Assembly (NCBI GenBank): GCA_026686845.1 | Contig: JAIVEN010000007.1 | Location: 30,067,001 to 30,131,000 of the forward strand | Reading direction: 5' to 3' | DNA from: Adenanthera pavonina | Taxonomy: Eukaryota > Streptophyta > Magnoliopsida > Fabales > Fabaceae | Length of the DNA: 64,000 nucleotides | Part shown: positions 22,974 to 34,500 of the stretch, one piece after another | How positions within the stretch are numbered: the first letter of the stretch is position 1 | Layout: each line of letters opens with the position of its first letter | The notes under the pieces: model-generated | Told to the model about the DNA's origin: nothing | Databases searched by the model: none | Seen by the model: only the letters and a program-made list of their open reading frames with translations | Made by a program: the position numbers and the translations under genes

Positions 22974-23732
22974 TCATTAGTGTGTGGATGTGCAGTTGTA
23001 GAAAACAAAAGTTTAGTTCCAAGTTTATTCCAAAGAGTTCTCGAAAAATGACTAAGAAATTTTACATCCCTATCACTCACAATTGTTCTTGGTAAACCAT
23101 GCAATCGCACAATCTCTTTAAAAAAATAGATTAGCAATATGAACAGCATCATTAGTCTTAGAGCATGCAATAAAATGTGCCATTTTACTAAATCTATCAA
23201 TAACAACAAAGATGCTATCTTTTCCACTTTGAGACCTAGGGAGCCCTAACACAAAATCCATAGATATACCAATCCAAGGTTGGTTAGAAATTGGGAGTGG
23301 GGAATACAATCCATGCAATTTAATCTTTGATTTAGCATGTTTGCATGTTATGCATTTATCACACAGAACAACAACATCACACCTTATAGTAGGCCAAAAG
23401 AAATGTTCATACAACACACTTAAAGTTTTATCAGTGCCAAAATGGCCTATTAAACCACCACCATGAGCTTCTTTCAAAAGTAATTCACGCATTGAACAAG
23501 AAGGAATATAAAGTTTATCTCTTTTGAAAAGAAAGCCTTCAAATCTGAAATAATCTTGAAAACCATGTTTTTCACAAGAATTCCAAATCTTCCCAAAATC
23601 AGAATCAGATTCATATAATCCCTTAAGCATCCCAAAACCAAGCAATCGAGTTTGTAAAGAAGTAAGAAGAGTATACCTGTGAGATAGAGCATCCGCTACC
23701 ACATTCTCCTTACCTTGTTTGTGCTTGATCAC
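22974..23732 (-). pseudogene. Gypsy integrase N-terminal and core part
   Basis: On the minus strand the frame includes the end of RNase H (GKENVVADALSH), then the zinc-binding HHCC region (HGGGLIGHFGTDKTL... CDKCITCKHAK), then the core with catalytic aspartates in ISMDFVLGLP and TIVSDRDVKF. The frame shifts around 23120-23130 (poly-A tract). It is cut by the solo LTR after HPHTN; the third catalytic residue lies beyond it at 18487 and below. Confidence 0.85.
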
Positions 23733-23734
23733 AT

Positions 23735-24610
23735 ATGGAAAGGTCTCAATAAATTCTAACCATCAGCCATATCTTTTATTCAACTTACCTTGTGACTTTA
23801 GGTACTTTAAACTCTCATGAGCATAATGTATGATAAATTCTTTAGGTCAAAGTAATGTTGCCAAGTCTCTAAAGTTCTTTTTAAGGGATAAAGTTCTTTA
23901 TCATAAGTGGAGTAGTTTAAAGTGGGACCACTAAACTTTTCATTAAAGTAAGCAATTGGCCTATTATCTTGCATTAAGATAGCTCCAATACCCAAACCAG
24001 ATGCATCACACTCAACCTAAAAAACTTTGCTAAAATCTGGTAAAACAAGTAGTGGTGCATGGGTGAGTTTTTCTTTTAAAGTGTTGAAAGCTTTCTCTTA
24101 TGCCTCACCCCATTTAAATGTGATATGCTTTTTAACTAACCCATTCAAAGGTGCTACTATAGATGAAAAATCTTTAACAAATTTCCTATAAAAGCTAGCT
24201 AAGCCATAGAAAGATCTCACCTCATTAGCATTCTTTGGAGTACGCCAATCTTGAATTGCTTTAACATTTTCTTCATCTACTTGGATCCATTGAGCACCTA
24301 CAACAAAACCAAGAAACACAACAGAATCCATGCAAAAAGAATACTTTTGAATGTTTGCATAAAGCTTATTTGCTCTAAGAGTATTAAAGACTTCACGCAA
24401 ATGCATTATGTGGTCTTCTAAATTCTTGCTATAGACTAAAATGTCATCAAAATAAACCACAATAAATCTTCCTATGAATGAATGGAAGACATGATTCATA
24501 AGACTCATGAATGTATTAGGAGCATTAGTTAATCCAAAAGGTATTGCCAACCATTCGTAAAGTCCAAATTTTATCTTAAATGCAGTTTTCCACTCATCTC
24601 CTTCTTTCAT
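23735..24610 (-). pseudogene. Gypsy reverse transcriptase (C-terminal half) and RNase H
   Basis: 24098-24610 encodes the second half of RT with the catalytic VYFDDILVYS motif and FGLTNAPNTFM. It is followed by RNase H remnants: GIGAILMQDNRPIAYFNEKF at 23980-23930, then YDKELYPLKRTLETWQHY. In-frame stops occur at about 24097, 24018 and 23806, so RNase H is not continuous. Confidence 0.85.
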
Positions 24611-25489
24611 TCAAATTTGATGATAACCACTCCTAAGATCAATCTTAGAAAACAATGCAGAACCATGCAATTCATCAAGCATATCATCTAGCCTAGGGAT
24701 AAGGTAGCGATACTTAACCGTTATTTTGTTAATAGCTCGGCAATCCACACACATTCGCCATGATCCATCTTTCTTAGGAACTAGGATGACAGGTATAGCA
24801 TAAGGGCTTAAACTTTCACGCACAAAGCCTATTCTCATGAGCTCCTCTACTTGTCTTTGGATTTCCTTAGTTTCTTCAGGGTTGGCTCTATATGCCAATT
24901 TATTTGGAATGGTAGATCCAGGGATGAAATCAATTCTATGTTCTATGCTTCTTAGAGGAGGCAAACCATTTGGAATTTCTTCCAGAAAAAGATCACCAAA
25001 TTCCTGTAAAAGAGAGATAACACTAGAAGGTAAAGAAGTATCAAGCTTGTTAGTAGAAAAATGGGTGTCCTTGTACAGAAGCACAAAGACTTCTTGTCTT
25101 GCCATTAGTGCACTCTTCACCTCTCCTTTTTCTATGAATAAGCTCAAGCTCTTGTTTTGTTCACTCTCTCTTTCTTTTTCTGCACTCTTTTTATTTTCTC
25201 TTACATTCTTTCCACTCTTTTCATTTTTTGGCATTTTTCCTTTCTCTTTCTCTTCTTTTTCTTTCTCATGCCTCTCTCTTTCTCTTTTCTCTCTATAATC
25301 GCTTATAATTCTGTATTGATTTTCATATGCTTGCATTGGCCTAAGAGGCCTAAGCACAATGTTACGCCCTTTAAACACAAAGGAATAGAAATTTCTGTAG
25401 CTGTCATGAGTCAGACATTTGTCAAATTGCCATGGACAATCAAGAAGTAGATGTCCTGCATACATAGGTGCTACATCATATAACACCAT
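24611..25489 (-). pseudogene. Gypsy reverse transcriptase N-terminal half and linker
   Basis: A long minus-strand frame. The N-terminal linker is Lys/Glu-rich and low complexity (about residues 65-110). The RT fingers begin with IPNGLPPLRSIEHRIDFIPG, then VPKKDGSWRMCVDCRAIN, and end with LHGSALFSKIDLRSGYHQI. A stop codon right after YHQI (near 24608-24610) separates it from the palm, where intact elements read through. Confidence 0.85.
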
Positions 25490-25525
25490 GTCATGGTATT
25501 TGCTAATAGTAAATGATACTTGAAC

Positions 25526-26905
25526 TTACTTGGTGACTTTCATCTCACCACAATCAGTTAGCCATTGCAAATTGTAAGGCTTTGGATGTTTTAGAGTAGG
25601 CAAGTTCAGTTTCTGCACAAGTAAAGTACTAGCAACATTGGTGCAACTACCACTATCAATAACCAAGCTACATACCTTGTCTTGAATGAAGCATCTACTA
25701 TGGAAAATCTCTTCTCTTTGCCCATCATCCTGTTTGTCATCTTTTGGTTGAGTAATGAGAATTCTTTGAGTAACAAGTGCATTACCAGGTACAGGATCAG
25801 TATATTCATTATCTAAACAAGATTCTAAAGGAGGCATATCATCTAAAGCATGAGGATCATTATCAGAATCTTCACAAGAATCTTCACTATCAACTCGCCC
25901 ATTATCAAGGATAACCATGGTTCTTTTGTTTGGACATTGAGCAAAAATATGCCTAAAGCCTTGACATTTAAAGCAACGCAAGGTACTAGATTTAGAAGAG
26001 GATTTTGATTCTGAAGCACCTTTAAATGCAGAAGCCTTTATCTTCACATCTTCTTTATTCTTTTAGGCTGATTTGGAGTTTTGATCTTCATATCTTGTTC
26101 TTGACTCTTTTTGCTTGAAGAGAGGATTAGTTCTCCAAGGAACAGAATTAGTTTTCCTACTTTTCAATTGCTTCTCCAAGTGGACAGCTTTATGAAGCAA
26201 TTCTTCCATATCCAAGTAATGTTCTAGCTCAATTCTTTCTTGGATTTCAGTTCTTAATCCACCAATGAAGTAGGCCATTGTCTACCCTTCATCTTCGTTA
26301 ACATCAGCTCAGATCATAGTCATCTCCATCTCTTTATGATACTCTTCACTGCTCATAGATCCATGTTCAAGTTTTTGCAATCTTGTATGCAAATCACGAT
26401 GGTAATAGGAAGGGATATACCTCTTACGCATGATGGTTCTCATGTCACACCATGTGTCGATGGGTTCTTCACCATTCCTTCTTCTAGTACGTTATAATTT
26501 ATCCCACTAAACACTAGCATAGCCAGTAAATTCAACAGTTGCAAGTTTCACTTTCTTTTCTTCTGAATAGTTATGACATTAAAAAATGAGCTCTACTTTC
26601 CTCTCCCATTCAAGGTATAAGTCAGGATCCATTTTGCCTTGGAATGAGGGAATTTTAAGCTTGATGCCTCCTAAATCATTGTTTTTCTTGGGGGAAAATT
26701 TGCTTTTTGAGTTGGAACCGGTTTCAGAATCATGCTCTTCTTCATCGTTGTTCTACTTCTGGACTTTTTCAAATGCATCTCAGATTTCATGTCAGCTATA
26801 TCATTTTTTATGTTTTTGAGTTCATCACAGAATGCTTTGATCATAAATTTAAGATCAACTTCACCTTCACTTTCACTATCAGTAATTGTTGCAAGAACCT
26901 GTAGA
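25526..26905 (-). pseudogene. Gypsy gag with zinc knuckle and aspartic protease
   Basis: The minus-strand frame reads a gag-like region (YHRDLHTRLQKLEHGSMSSE near 26400-26330, MAYFIGGLRTEIQERIELEH at 26278) with intervening stops. A CCHC zinc knuckle follows (CFKCQGFRHIFAQC, about 25970-25929), then the retroviral-type protease active site in VIDSGSCTNVAS (about 25660-25625). A stop at about 26048-26062 and others break the frame. Confidence 0.85.
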
Positions 26906-27760
26906 AAGAATTAAAACAAAGAGAAATTGAAAGTTAGGAAACTCACTCCCTCTTCTCACTTGTTTTACTTAATTCTTGTGTAACAATTCACTCGTATTTG
27001 CACTCTTTATTGGCTTTTTATTCTAATAATGATCTTACAAATCTCTCTAGACTTTTATCACTCTTATAGGGTGTTTATGGTGCTCTTAATGGAATCAGAT
27101 GACCTGTCAAGAGAATCAAGTTAGTTTAAGTGGCAATCAAATGTTCAAGATAGCAAAGGACCTTTAAGAATTCAAAGGAGGAAAAAACTCAAGGACTCAA
27201 GACACAAATAGGAGAGACTCAAAGAGGAGTTAAAAAATAATGATGCAAGATCAAAATTTTTCTTACCAAGATATGAGAATTAGCATACCAAATACAAGAT
27301 AAATCAATTTAAAGGGTTAGCCAAATTTCAAGATTGATTCTTGCTGGTCAAGATCAAATCTTTTTCTCTTTTTTTTGTTTTGTTTTTGTTTCGTTGGCCT
27401 TTCTTTTCTCTTTTTTTTTGTCCTTTTACTTTTTTTTTTCAGCAATCAATCTTTCTTCCTTGCCTTTTTTTTAATGATCAAGAACCAAAGAAACAAATTA
27501 TGGACAGATTTGGAGATTTGAGAAGAATGAAATAGATGTTGGTGATTGGGAGATGATGTCTTGGATCCGATCAACTATAACTTTTCACACAAATCTCGAA
27601 TTGGGACGCCGTTAAAACAAGGTGAAAGTATAGACTCTAAGCTTCAAGATAGACATATAATTCGTCCCAAAACTCAAAGGATATATGACGTTTTGATGCA
27701 TTCAAACCTTTAGATGTTCAGAAGGTAGACAAGAGGATGGAACGCCTGAACTCAACCTTT
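26906..27760 (-). other. Gypsy untranslated leader between gag and primer site
   Basis: No coding capacity is recognised. It contains T-rich runs (about 27360-27470) and lies between the presumed gag start and the primer-binding site, as expected for a 5' leader. Confidence 0.6.
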
Positions 27761-27772
27761 GCTATGATACCA
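27761..27772 (-). other. Primer-binding site (initiator Met tRNA type)
   Basis: On the minus strand, three bases after the LTR end (CTTCTATCA) comes TGGTATCATAGC. This matches the common plant initiator-Met primer site TGGTATCAGAGC except for one base. It fixes the direction of the element and the inner edge of its 5' LTR at 27776. Confidence 0.85.
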
Positions 27773-27775
27773 ATC

Positions 27776-30640
27776 TGATAGAAGTAGGGTGAACCTCCCA
27801 AGAACAAGTCTTAGGAACCATTTACTATTCATCTTTAGTGGTTTGGGTTCCAATTAGATGCATTTGGAAGCAAATTTGGGCCAAACTCGAAAAATTCTAA
27901 AAATTACCAAAAGTTACTATTCATTTGGTAACTATAATAATTTGGCTGAACTTTAAGAAATCATAACTAATTCTAAAAAAATCATTTAAGTGTGATTCAA
28001 ATTGTTAAATTCATCTCTCAAAATACTCTATGAGGAAAAAATATTAACTTGGAATTTCGTTGGAAAAATTACTACAGTAAATTTCATGAATTTACTTACA
28101 ATTTATACCCTAATTCTTCCAAATTTCATTTCATAAAATTCTATAATGTCATACTTCCAATAGTAGTCACATAACACATGTAAAATTGATCAAAAATAGA
28201 CTTTTATTCATCATCTAGGAGTCACATGTAATTTATATAATTGTAACATGAAATATCATTAGACTTGATATTACATAAGTATCCAAAATATCCTTCCTAT
28301 TTCCAAACATTTCTTCATAGATCCTTCTTTATCTTCTTACCTTTCACATGATTTAGACCTAATCATGGTTAGATATTTGGTACAGTGATATTTATGAAAA
28401 TCCCAATAATATCATAATCTCATTCTTAGCATAATATTTAGAAATAGTTGCCAGAAACATAATTTCACTTTGACATGGTAACATTTAGGATCAAATGGCA
28501 TTTTTTAGCAAGTTCATCATGTTCACCACATGTTCATGCTTATTCATACAAAATTTATAGCATGTTTATCATTTTTTCACCATTTTGATCTAACATCATT
28601 ATCATATTCATAACATAAACATATTTTCTATCTACCAATCATAGAAATATAAGATCTAAATAACCATTTAGAAATAAAATGTAAGAAAGGGAAAAGATGT
28701 TACCTTAAACTTGTAAACCTTCCTTTCTTCTTCTTCTCCTTCTCTCTATAACTCACTCTTTCACTAATATATGATGGATTTTCATTTTTGGCGTGAAGAA
28801 TAGAGGGGAGGAAGAGCCTATTTATAGATGACAAGAGGCAACTCCATCCATTAGATTAACTTTTGATTCAAGGGCCAAAATTGCACTATATATATCATCT
28901 CTTTTCTCCACCATACACCTAATTTCTTCACATAATTGTTATCTAATTAATTTTTACTCTCTTGTCATTAATTTGGATGCCACTTTTATCTCCAAATAAG
29001 GTAAATATTGCATCATTATGCTTACATAGGCTTACTTCATCCAAGCTTTCAATTTTGACACCTAATCTTTGAAATAGTATCATGCATGGTTGTTAACTCT
29101 TCTCTACTCCTTTTTCTTCTTATTTGCACAAAATTTTGAGTCTGAATTCAGCCCAAGATGATGCCTTTAATTATTTGGGCTTAAACCATTTAATTATAGA
29201 CCCAATTTCAACATATACCGGGTTTTCGAGCTCTGATTATGTAAATTTTGTCTGGCAAAATTTTTCATGTATAAATATATTTAAAATATGAATTTCAAAC
29301 TCATTATAACCTTAATTAATCATTTCTAAGCCCATATAATTTATTTTAGAAAATATTTTATCTTATTAGGCTTTAACCGAAAACACCGATAAAATTAGTC
29401 CTGGTTAGTTTTTCCTGTAACCTCTCTGCATAGATGATTATTATAAACCTTCTAAAATTATTTTGGACTTATTCTTGATTATTTCATAATTTACTGGGTC
29501 ACTTATAATTTAATCAGTTTGGGAATCGAATGAATTGGACTTATTGGGTTCTTTATTCTTTCTTGATATCGTTTGACTTATTCTTGTCAATAAAACTTTT
29601 GGACCTCCAAAAAAATCATCCTTGGCCTATTAGGTTTTCTATACCTTTATTGGGCCTCCATGAATAGTACTCTTGACCCATTAAGAAACCAGCGCAATCT
29701 TACTGGGCTAGGATTTCGATTTTGGCCCAATATCGATTAGATCAATTCTATGGCTATTTAAACCATATAAAAAAATCTAGTATCTCTTTTTATGCCCTGA
29801 TATATCTGAGTTTCTTAATCCAGACTTATTTTCTAATTCTTATTAATTTACTGTTTATAGAACTTCGGATCAATTTTTTGCTCAATATATCTATTTTCTG
29901 GTTTTACTTATTAGAGTATAATTTCTTATGATAATTTTCCTGAATCATCTCCTATAACCAATCTTAGCAAATATAAGACAAATAATTTGTTTGAGGAAAT
30001 GACATCTACGTCTCCTTTTTTGTCTTTTTGCTGATAATTAATATTTTCAATCATGCCATTCAACTTTTTTTACAATTTGGTCCCTGATCATCCTTTGCAA
30101 TTTAGTCCCTAATTTGATCTACATAAAATATTTAAACTCTTTTAATTCTAATTATGCAGTAATTCTCTAAACCAGAATTCAAACAAAATCATAAAAATTT
30201 AGATGTTACATCTTAGGTGACTCAAGAACATAGAGTAATAACAAAAAACAACGGAAGCAACCTAATACAATTGAGAGATCGAATGGAATCTCTAGAGAGA
30301 ACTCAAGTAACCCTAAACACAAGATGCCATAAGAGTGGGTCAATTCTCTTGATAAGCCGAATCCGTATTCCAGGAAGAACACGAAGAACCCTAACAATGT
30401 CACATGAAATTAAAGAAATAAATCACTCAAAATATTATTCAGATCTGATTTGTAAAGTGACACTATATGGTCTTTAAATAATAATAGAAATCATAATCAT
30501 AATCCTAATAGGATAAGTGATTTCTTATAGATAAGATTTATCATTTTGTTTTTGAATTTTAAATTTAAATTTAAATTAAATATTAAGTTAGCATCATAAA
30601 TACGAGTGAGAACCAATCAAAATTGATCTAATCCTTCTTA
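27776..30640 (-). repeat. 5' LTR of the gypsy element, split and truncated
   Basis: 27776-27815 (TGATAGAAGTAGGGTGAACC...) and 30211 to about 30638 align with the 3' LTR at 17163-17618. The outer 290 bases (counterpart of 17619-17906) are missing. At the break the sequence passes directly into the upstream block of CNL copy 3. The gap between the two parts is filled by the insertion at 27816-30210. Confidence 0.85.
27816..30210 (-). mobile_element. Insertion of about 2.4 kb in the 5' LTR, probable solo LTR
   Basis: Flanked on both sides by TCTTAGG (27809-27815 and 30211-30217), of which at least five bases should be the target duplication. On the minus strand it starts TGTAACATC, a common start of plant gypsy LTRs. 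It carries a possible promoter TATAAATAGGCTC (28827-28815), followed by a pyrimidine/purine-rich leader. The other end (AATAGTAAATGGTT) is not a clean CA, so the end may be mutated. No proteins are seen. It is AT-rich throughout. Confidence 0.6.
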
Positions 30641-31140
30641 TTACAAAATTGTCGGAAGTTTCATTGAACCACGCTATAAAAGATATCTAAGCGTATCTGA
30701 TTAATAAAAGGATAAAAATATTTCTTTCCCATTGACGATGATAACCAAATCCTGCTTTATTAATAAAGTAATTGTGGATTCTTTTTCGGGGTAATTAAAA
30801 TAACACTCGATGTTGGGTCCAGTTCATTTTTTTGTTTTTTAATTTACCAACTCATGGGTCCAGTTTGAAATTGCTGCCAGTCTTTAACCCATTAGCATTG
30901 AAAGGAACGAATCACTGAAAAAACAAATGAATTTGTCATGATATAGACCATTAGTTAAAGAAGTAATTGTTAATGAAGGATATAATAGTTAAATGTGTCG
31001 TCCAGATAACGGAAACCCTTGAAATTGTATAATTAAGAAGTAGCTAGATAAGATCAATCGTCACATTATTCTACCAAGCAATTATTCAGATTACACTCTC
31101 CTTTTACAAGCCTCATTTCTTTTCACTTGCCAAAGAATCA
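30640..31140 (+). promoter_or_regulatory. Upstream region of CNL copy 3, duplicate of copy-2 promoter
   Basis: Nearly identical to 8800-9299, apart from small substitutions and indels (for example GTAATCGTGG versus GTAATTGTGG). It begins abruptly at the truncated gypsy LTR. Any regulatory elements farther upstream in copy 2 have been replaced by retrotransposon sequence here. Confidence 0.65.
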
Positions 31141-33767
31141 ATGGAAGCCATTGCTGACAAAGTGTTAGGTTTATTGGGCTCTTTGGCTTCCAAAGAGCTT
31201 GATATTCTTTGTAACTTCCAAGATGATTTGATCACCATGAGGAGCATGGTCTCTGCAATCAAAGCTGTTCTCTGTGATGCAGAGGCAAAGGCCCTAAAGA
31301 GTCAATTGATCAGTGATTGGCTACAGAAGCTGAAAGATGTTCTGCTTGACGTAGAAGACTTGTTGGATGCCTACTCTGCCGATGAGCTAGCAAGGGAAGT
31401 GATGACCAGAGATAAAATGGTGAAGGAGGTACGGATATTCTTCTCCAAATCAAACCGAATCGCTTGTGCTCATAAAATGGGTCGTAAAATCGGGGCAATT
31501 AGGAAGAAACTAGATGGCATTTGTTTTGAGAAGAACCAGTTGCAGTTGAATGAAAACTCTTTGAATACTTTGATTGAGTCTAATGAATGGAGACAAACCC
31601 ACTCGTTTGTGAGGGAAGATGTTATTGGGAGACATGAGGAAAAAAAGAGTCTTGTTAATATCCTTTTAGACCCTGACGTGAAAAATAACATTTCAGTAGT
31701 TCCCATAGTTCGGATTGGAGGATTGGGTAAAACAACACTAGCCCAACAACAAGTGTATAATGATGTGGCTGTCCAAAATCATTTTGAGCTAAAGATGTGG
31801 GTTTGTGTGGCTGATGAATCCGATAAACTTAACACTAAGGGAGTAGCTCAAAAGATTATTGAGCGGGATACAGATGGTGAGATGCAGCAAGTGGCAACGA
31901 AATTAAGAAAGAAAATTGAGGGGAAACATTTTTTGCTTGTGTTAGACGATGTATGGAACGAGGATCGTGAGGAATGGCTCAAATTAGAAAACTTGTTGAG
32001 GGGAGGAAGAAAGGGAAGCATGATCATTGTGACCACACGTAGTGAGACAGTGGCACAAATAATGGGCACACATCCACCTCTTCACTTAAAAGATTTGGAT
32101 TTTAAAAGCTCTTGGAAGCTATTTTGTAGTGTGGCTTTTAAGGATGGGAAAGAACCAAATAATCTAGAGTTGGTAGGTATTGGAAAGGATATTGTGAAAA
32201 AATGTGTTGGAGTTCCACTTGCCATAAGAACTATTGGTAGCCTCTTGTTCACAAGAAAACTGGGAGTGAATGAATGGTCATATTTTAGGGATAATGATCT
32301 TGCAAAGATAGATTTAAAGGAGAAAAATATGTCTTCTATCCTTAAACTTAGTTATGATCATCTTCCCTCCCATTTGAAAAATTGCTTTGGATTTTGCTCT
32401 GTGTTTCCTAAATATTATAACATTGATAGGAAAAAACTTATTCAGTTGTGGATAGCTGAGGGGTTCATTCAACCATTAGATCAAAATAAATGCATGGAAG
32501 ATCTTGGAGATGAGTACTTTATGCAGTTATTATCAAGGTGCTTGTTTCAAGATGTGAGCCTAAATTGTGCTGGTGATATAAATTCATGTAAGATGCATGA
32601 CCTCATTCATGATCTAGCACGCTCAATTACTAAAAATGAGTGTTATATTGTTACAAGTGAAAGAATTAAGGAAGAAGACTTTGGTGATAGGATTCGTCAC
32701 ATGTCAAGTGAATTTAAAGATAAGTGGAAGTTTCCAACTTGTAATGTCAAGACAAACAAAGTGAGAACAATTATATCACTTGAAGGATATTGTGAAGTTA
32801 TCCCAAGTGATCCTCTTTCATCAAAGTTTTATGCTTCAATTTGTGCGTCTGCAACATTGTTTCCTAGGCACTTACGTGTTTTGGATGTTAGCAGGTCACA
32901 TATTAGTGAAATTCCGGAGAATATAGGGGAATTAAAGCATTTGAGATATCTTGATCTATCATGGAATTATATACTTAAGGAGCTCCCACGGGGAATTACT
33001 AAGTTGTATAACTTGCAGTCCCTAAAACTCAATTATTGTCTAAAGTTAAAAGAATTGCCAAGAGATATGAGGAACATGTTAAGTCTCAGACATCTTGAAT
33101 TGTATGAGTGTAATTCATTGGTATCTATCCCGTGTGGTTTGGGATGTTTGATTAATCTTCAAACATTGACAAAATTTGTGGTGGACCAAAGAAGTGGGAG
33201 TGGTGGTGCAAGGATAAGTGAGTGCATGATCTCAAAAGCCTGAGGAGGATATTTATTTACAAGTTAGAACAGCAGCGGTGTAATCCGAAAGAGGTTGAGT
33301 CTGCAAAGTTACTGATTGATATGGCATATCTTCAAAAATTGGTATTAGATTGGTCACCTACAATGGGGCCAGGTGAATATACGGAAGAAGATAGACATAA
33401 GGATGAGATAATTTTAGATGCTTTAGAGCCGCCTCACACAATCAAATCACTTTCTATAAAAGGATTTTGTGGCAAAAGGTTCCCAGAGTGGATATGGAGC
33501 CTCACATCACTGCAACTGCTACGCATCTGTGATTGCCCTGCTTTGGAATCACTTTCAGAGTCCATTGCAAGTTTCACATCGCTGCAAACCCTAATGCTCA
33601 TCAATTGCTCTGCTTTGGCATCACTTCCAAACTCAATAAAGAGTCTCACATCTTTGCAATATCTTGAAATCAAAGGTTGCCGTGCTTTAACGCAAAGATA
33701 CAGAAGGAAATTAGAAGGTGCAGATTGGCCAGGAATTGCTAACATCCCACATGTTCATATTGATTGA
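31141..33767 (+). pseudogene. CNL resistance gene copy 3, frameshifted in the LRR and altered in the P-loop
   Basis: Colinear with copy 2. The first frame (31141-33243) encodes 700 residues with the Rx-N domain, NB-ARC and the first LRRs. One base is missing near 33221-33223 (GTGAGTGCATG versus GTGAGCTGCATG in copy 2), so the frame ends twelve or so residues later. The remaining LRRs continue in another frame to 33767 (181 codons from 33222). Separately, the first glycine of the P-loop is replaced: RIGGLGKTT instead of GIGGLGKTT, codon CGG at 31711-31713. There are also two in-frame indels: one Glu fewer before DVIGR and one extra Gln in AQQQVYND. If expressed it would give a truncated CC-NB-ARC protein with a doubtful nucleotide-binding loop. 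Confidence 0.9.
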
Positions 33768-34500
33768 ATAAAGGAATCAAGGTATTGAATTAGCCTCAAC
33801 TTGGTTGTTCTCTTGCTACACTTTTTCCGTTCCAAAACTTTCAATGCAATATATTGATTATTGAACCCTTGGAATATGTTAGTACTTGCCATAAACTTTA
33901 TTTCGTTGATGCTCAGTACATACGTTCCAAGTGCAAGTAGGAATAACGGAAGAGGGAGGACCCAACCTCATTCAAATGTCTTAATTGCTTCTTATCCTCT
34001 AATTACTGGATATTGTAAGTTGAATCACTTTCATTAAATCACTCTCATTTTCTTACCTTGCATTTGCTAGTTTCCAGTCATGCAGTGTTTATGTGTGCCC
34101 AAAAAAAATGTGGCTTTTACGTTTTGATTTCGAAGTGTTTCAAATATATTCAATTATATATATATATATATATATTTTAACAAGAGCCAGAATAATAATG
34201 ATTTAAGATATTCTCTTTTACATTAATTTTTTCATAAGATTCAACTTAATATTTGTAATTAAGAAAAAAATTAATCATAAATTGTTGCTTGGACAATTAT
34301 CTTGCGGAATATATCACAATTAAGGAAATTTTTCAAAAAGAGAGTTTGTTGAGTCAAAATGTTTTTAAACTAAATAATAAGAAATGTTTTCCTAGATACT
34401 TATTTGGTATGTTTTTAATTAGTCTTATCTTATGCATTAATAAAATATCTACTCAGGAAAATTTTCCTCAAATCCTTATTCGATAAATTGACCGTAAATT
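33768..34500 (+). other. Conserved 3' flank of CNL copy 3 with candidate 3'-UTR exon
   Basis: The same layout as after copies 1 and 2: possible donor AATCAAG|GTATTG at 33782, acceptor GATGCTCAG ending at 33916, and next donor GGATATT|GTAAGT at 34015, giving a 98-base exon at 33917-34014. An AT dinucleotide run lies at about 34153-34178. Confidence 0.5.

Larger units (their letters stand above)
17163..30640 (-). mobile_element. Ty3/gypsy retrotransposon, minus strand, interrupted by two insertions
   Basis: The order on the minus strand is: truncated 5' LTR (30640-27776), primer-binding site (27772-27761), gag with zinc knuckle and protease (about 26905-25526), reverse transcriptase (25489-24098), RNase H, integrase, polypurine tract (17919-17907) and 3' LTR (17906-17163). 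The pol order RT-RNaseH-integrase is that of Ty3/gypsy elements. The reading frames contain several stops and frame changes, a 4.5-kb solo LTR sits in integrase, and a 2.4-kb insert sits in the 5' LTR. The element is dead. It separates CNL copies 2 and 3. Confidence 0.9.

Noticed and set aside
24837..25450. Plus-strand ORFs opposite the gypsy RT
   Set aside because: Antisense shadows of the low-complexity Lys/Glu linker and RT.
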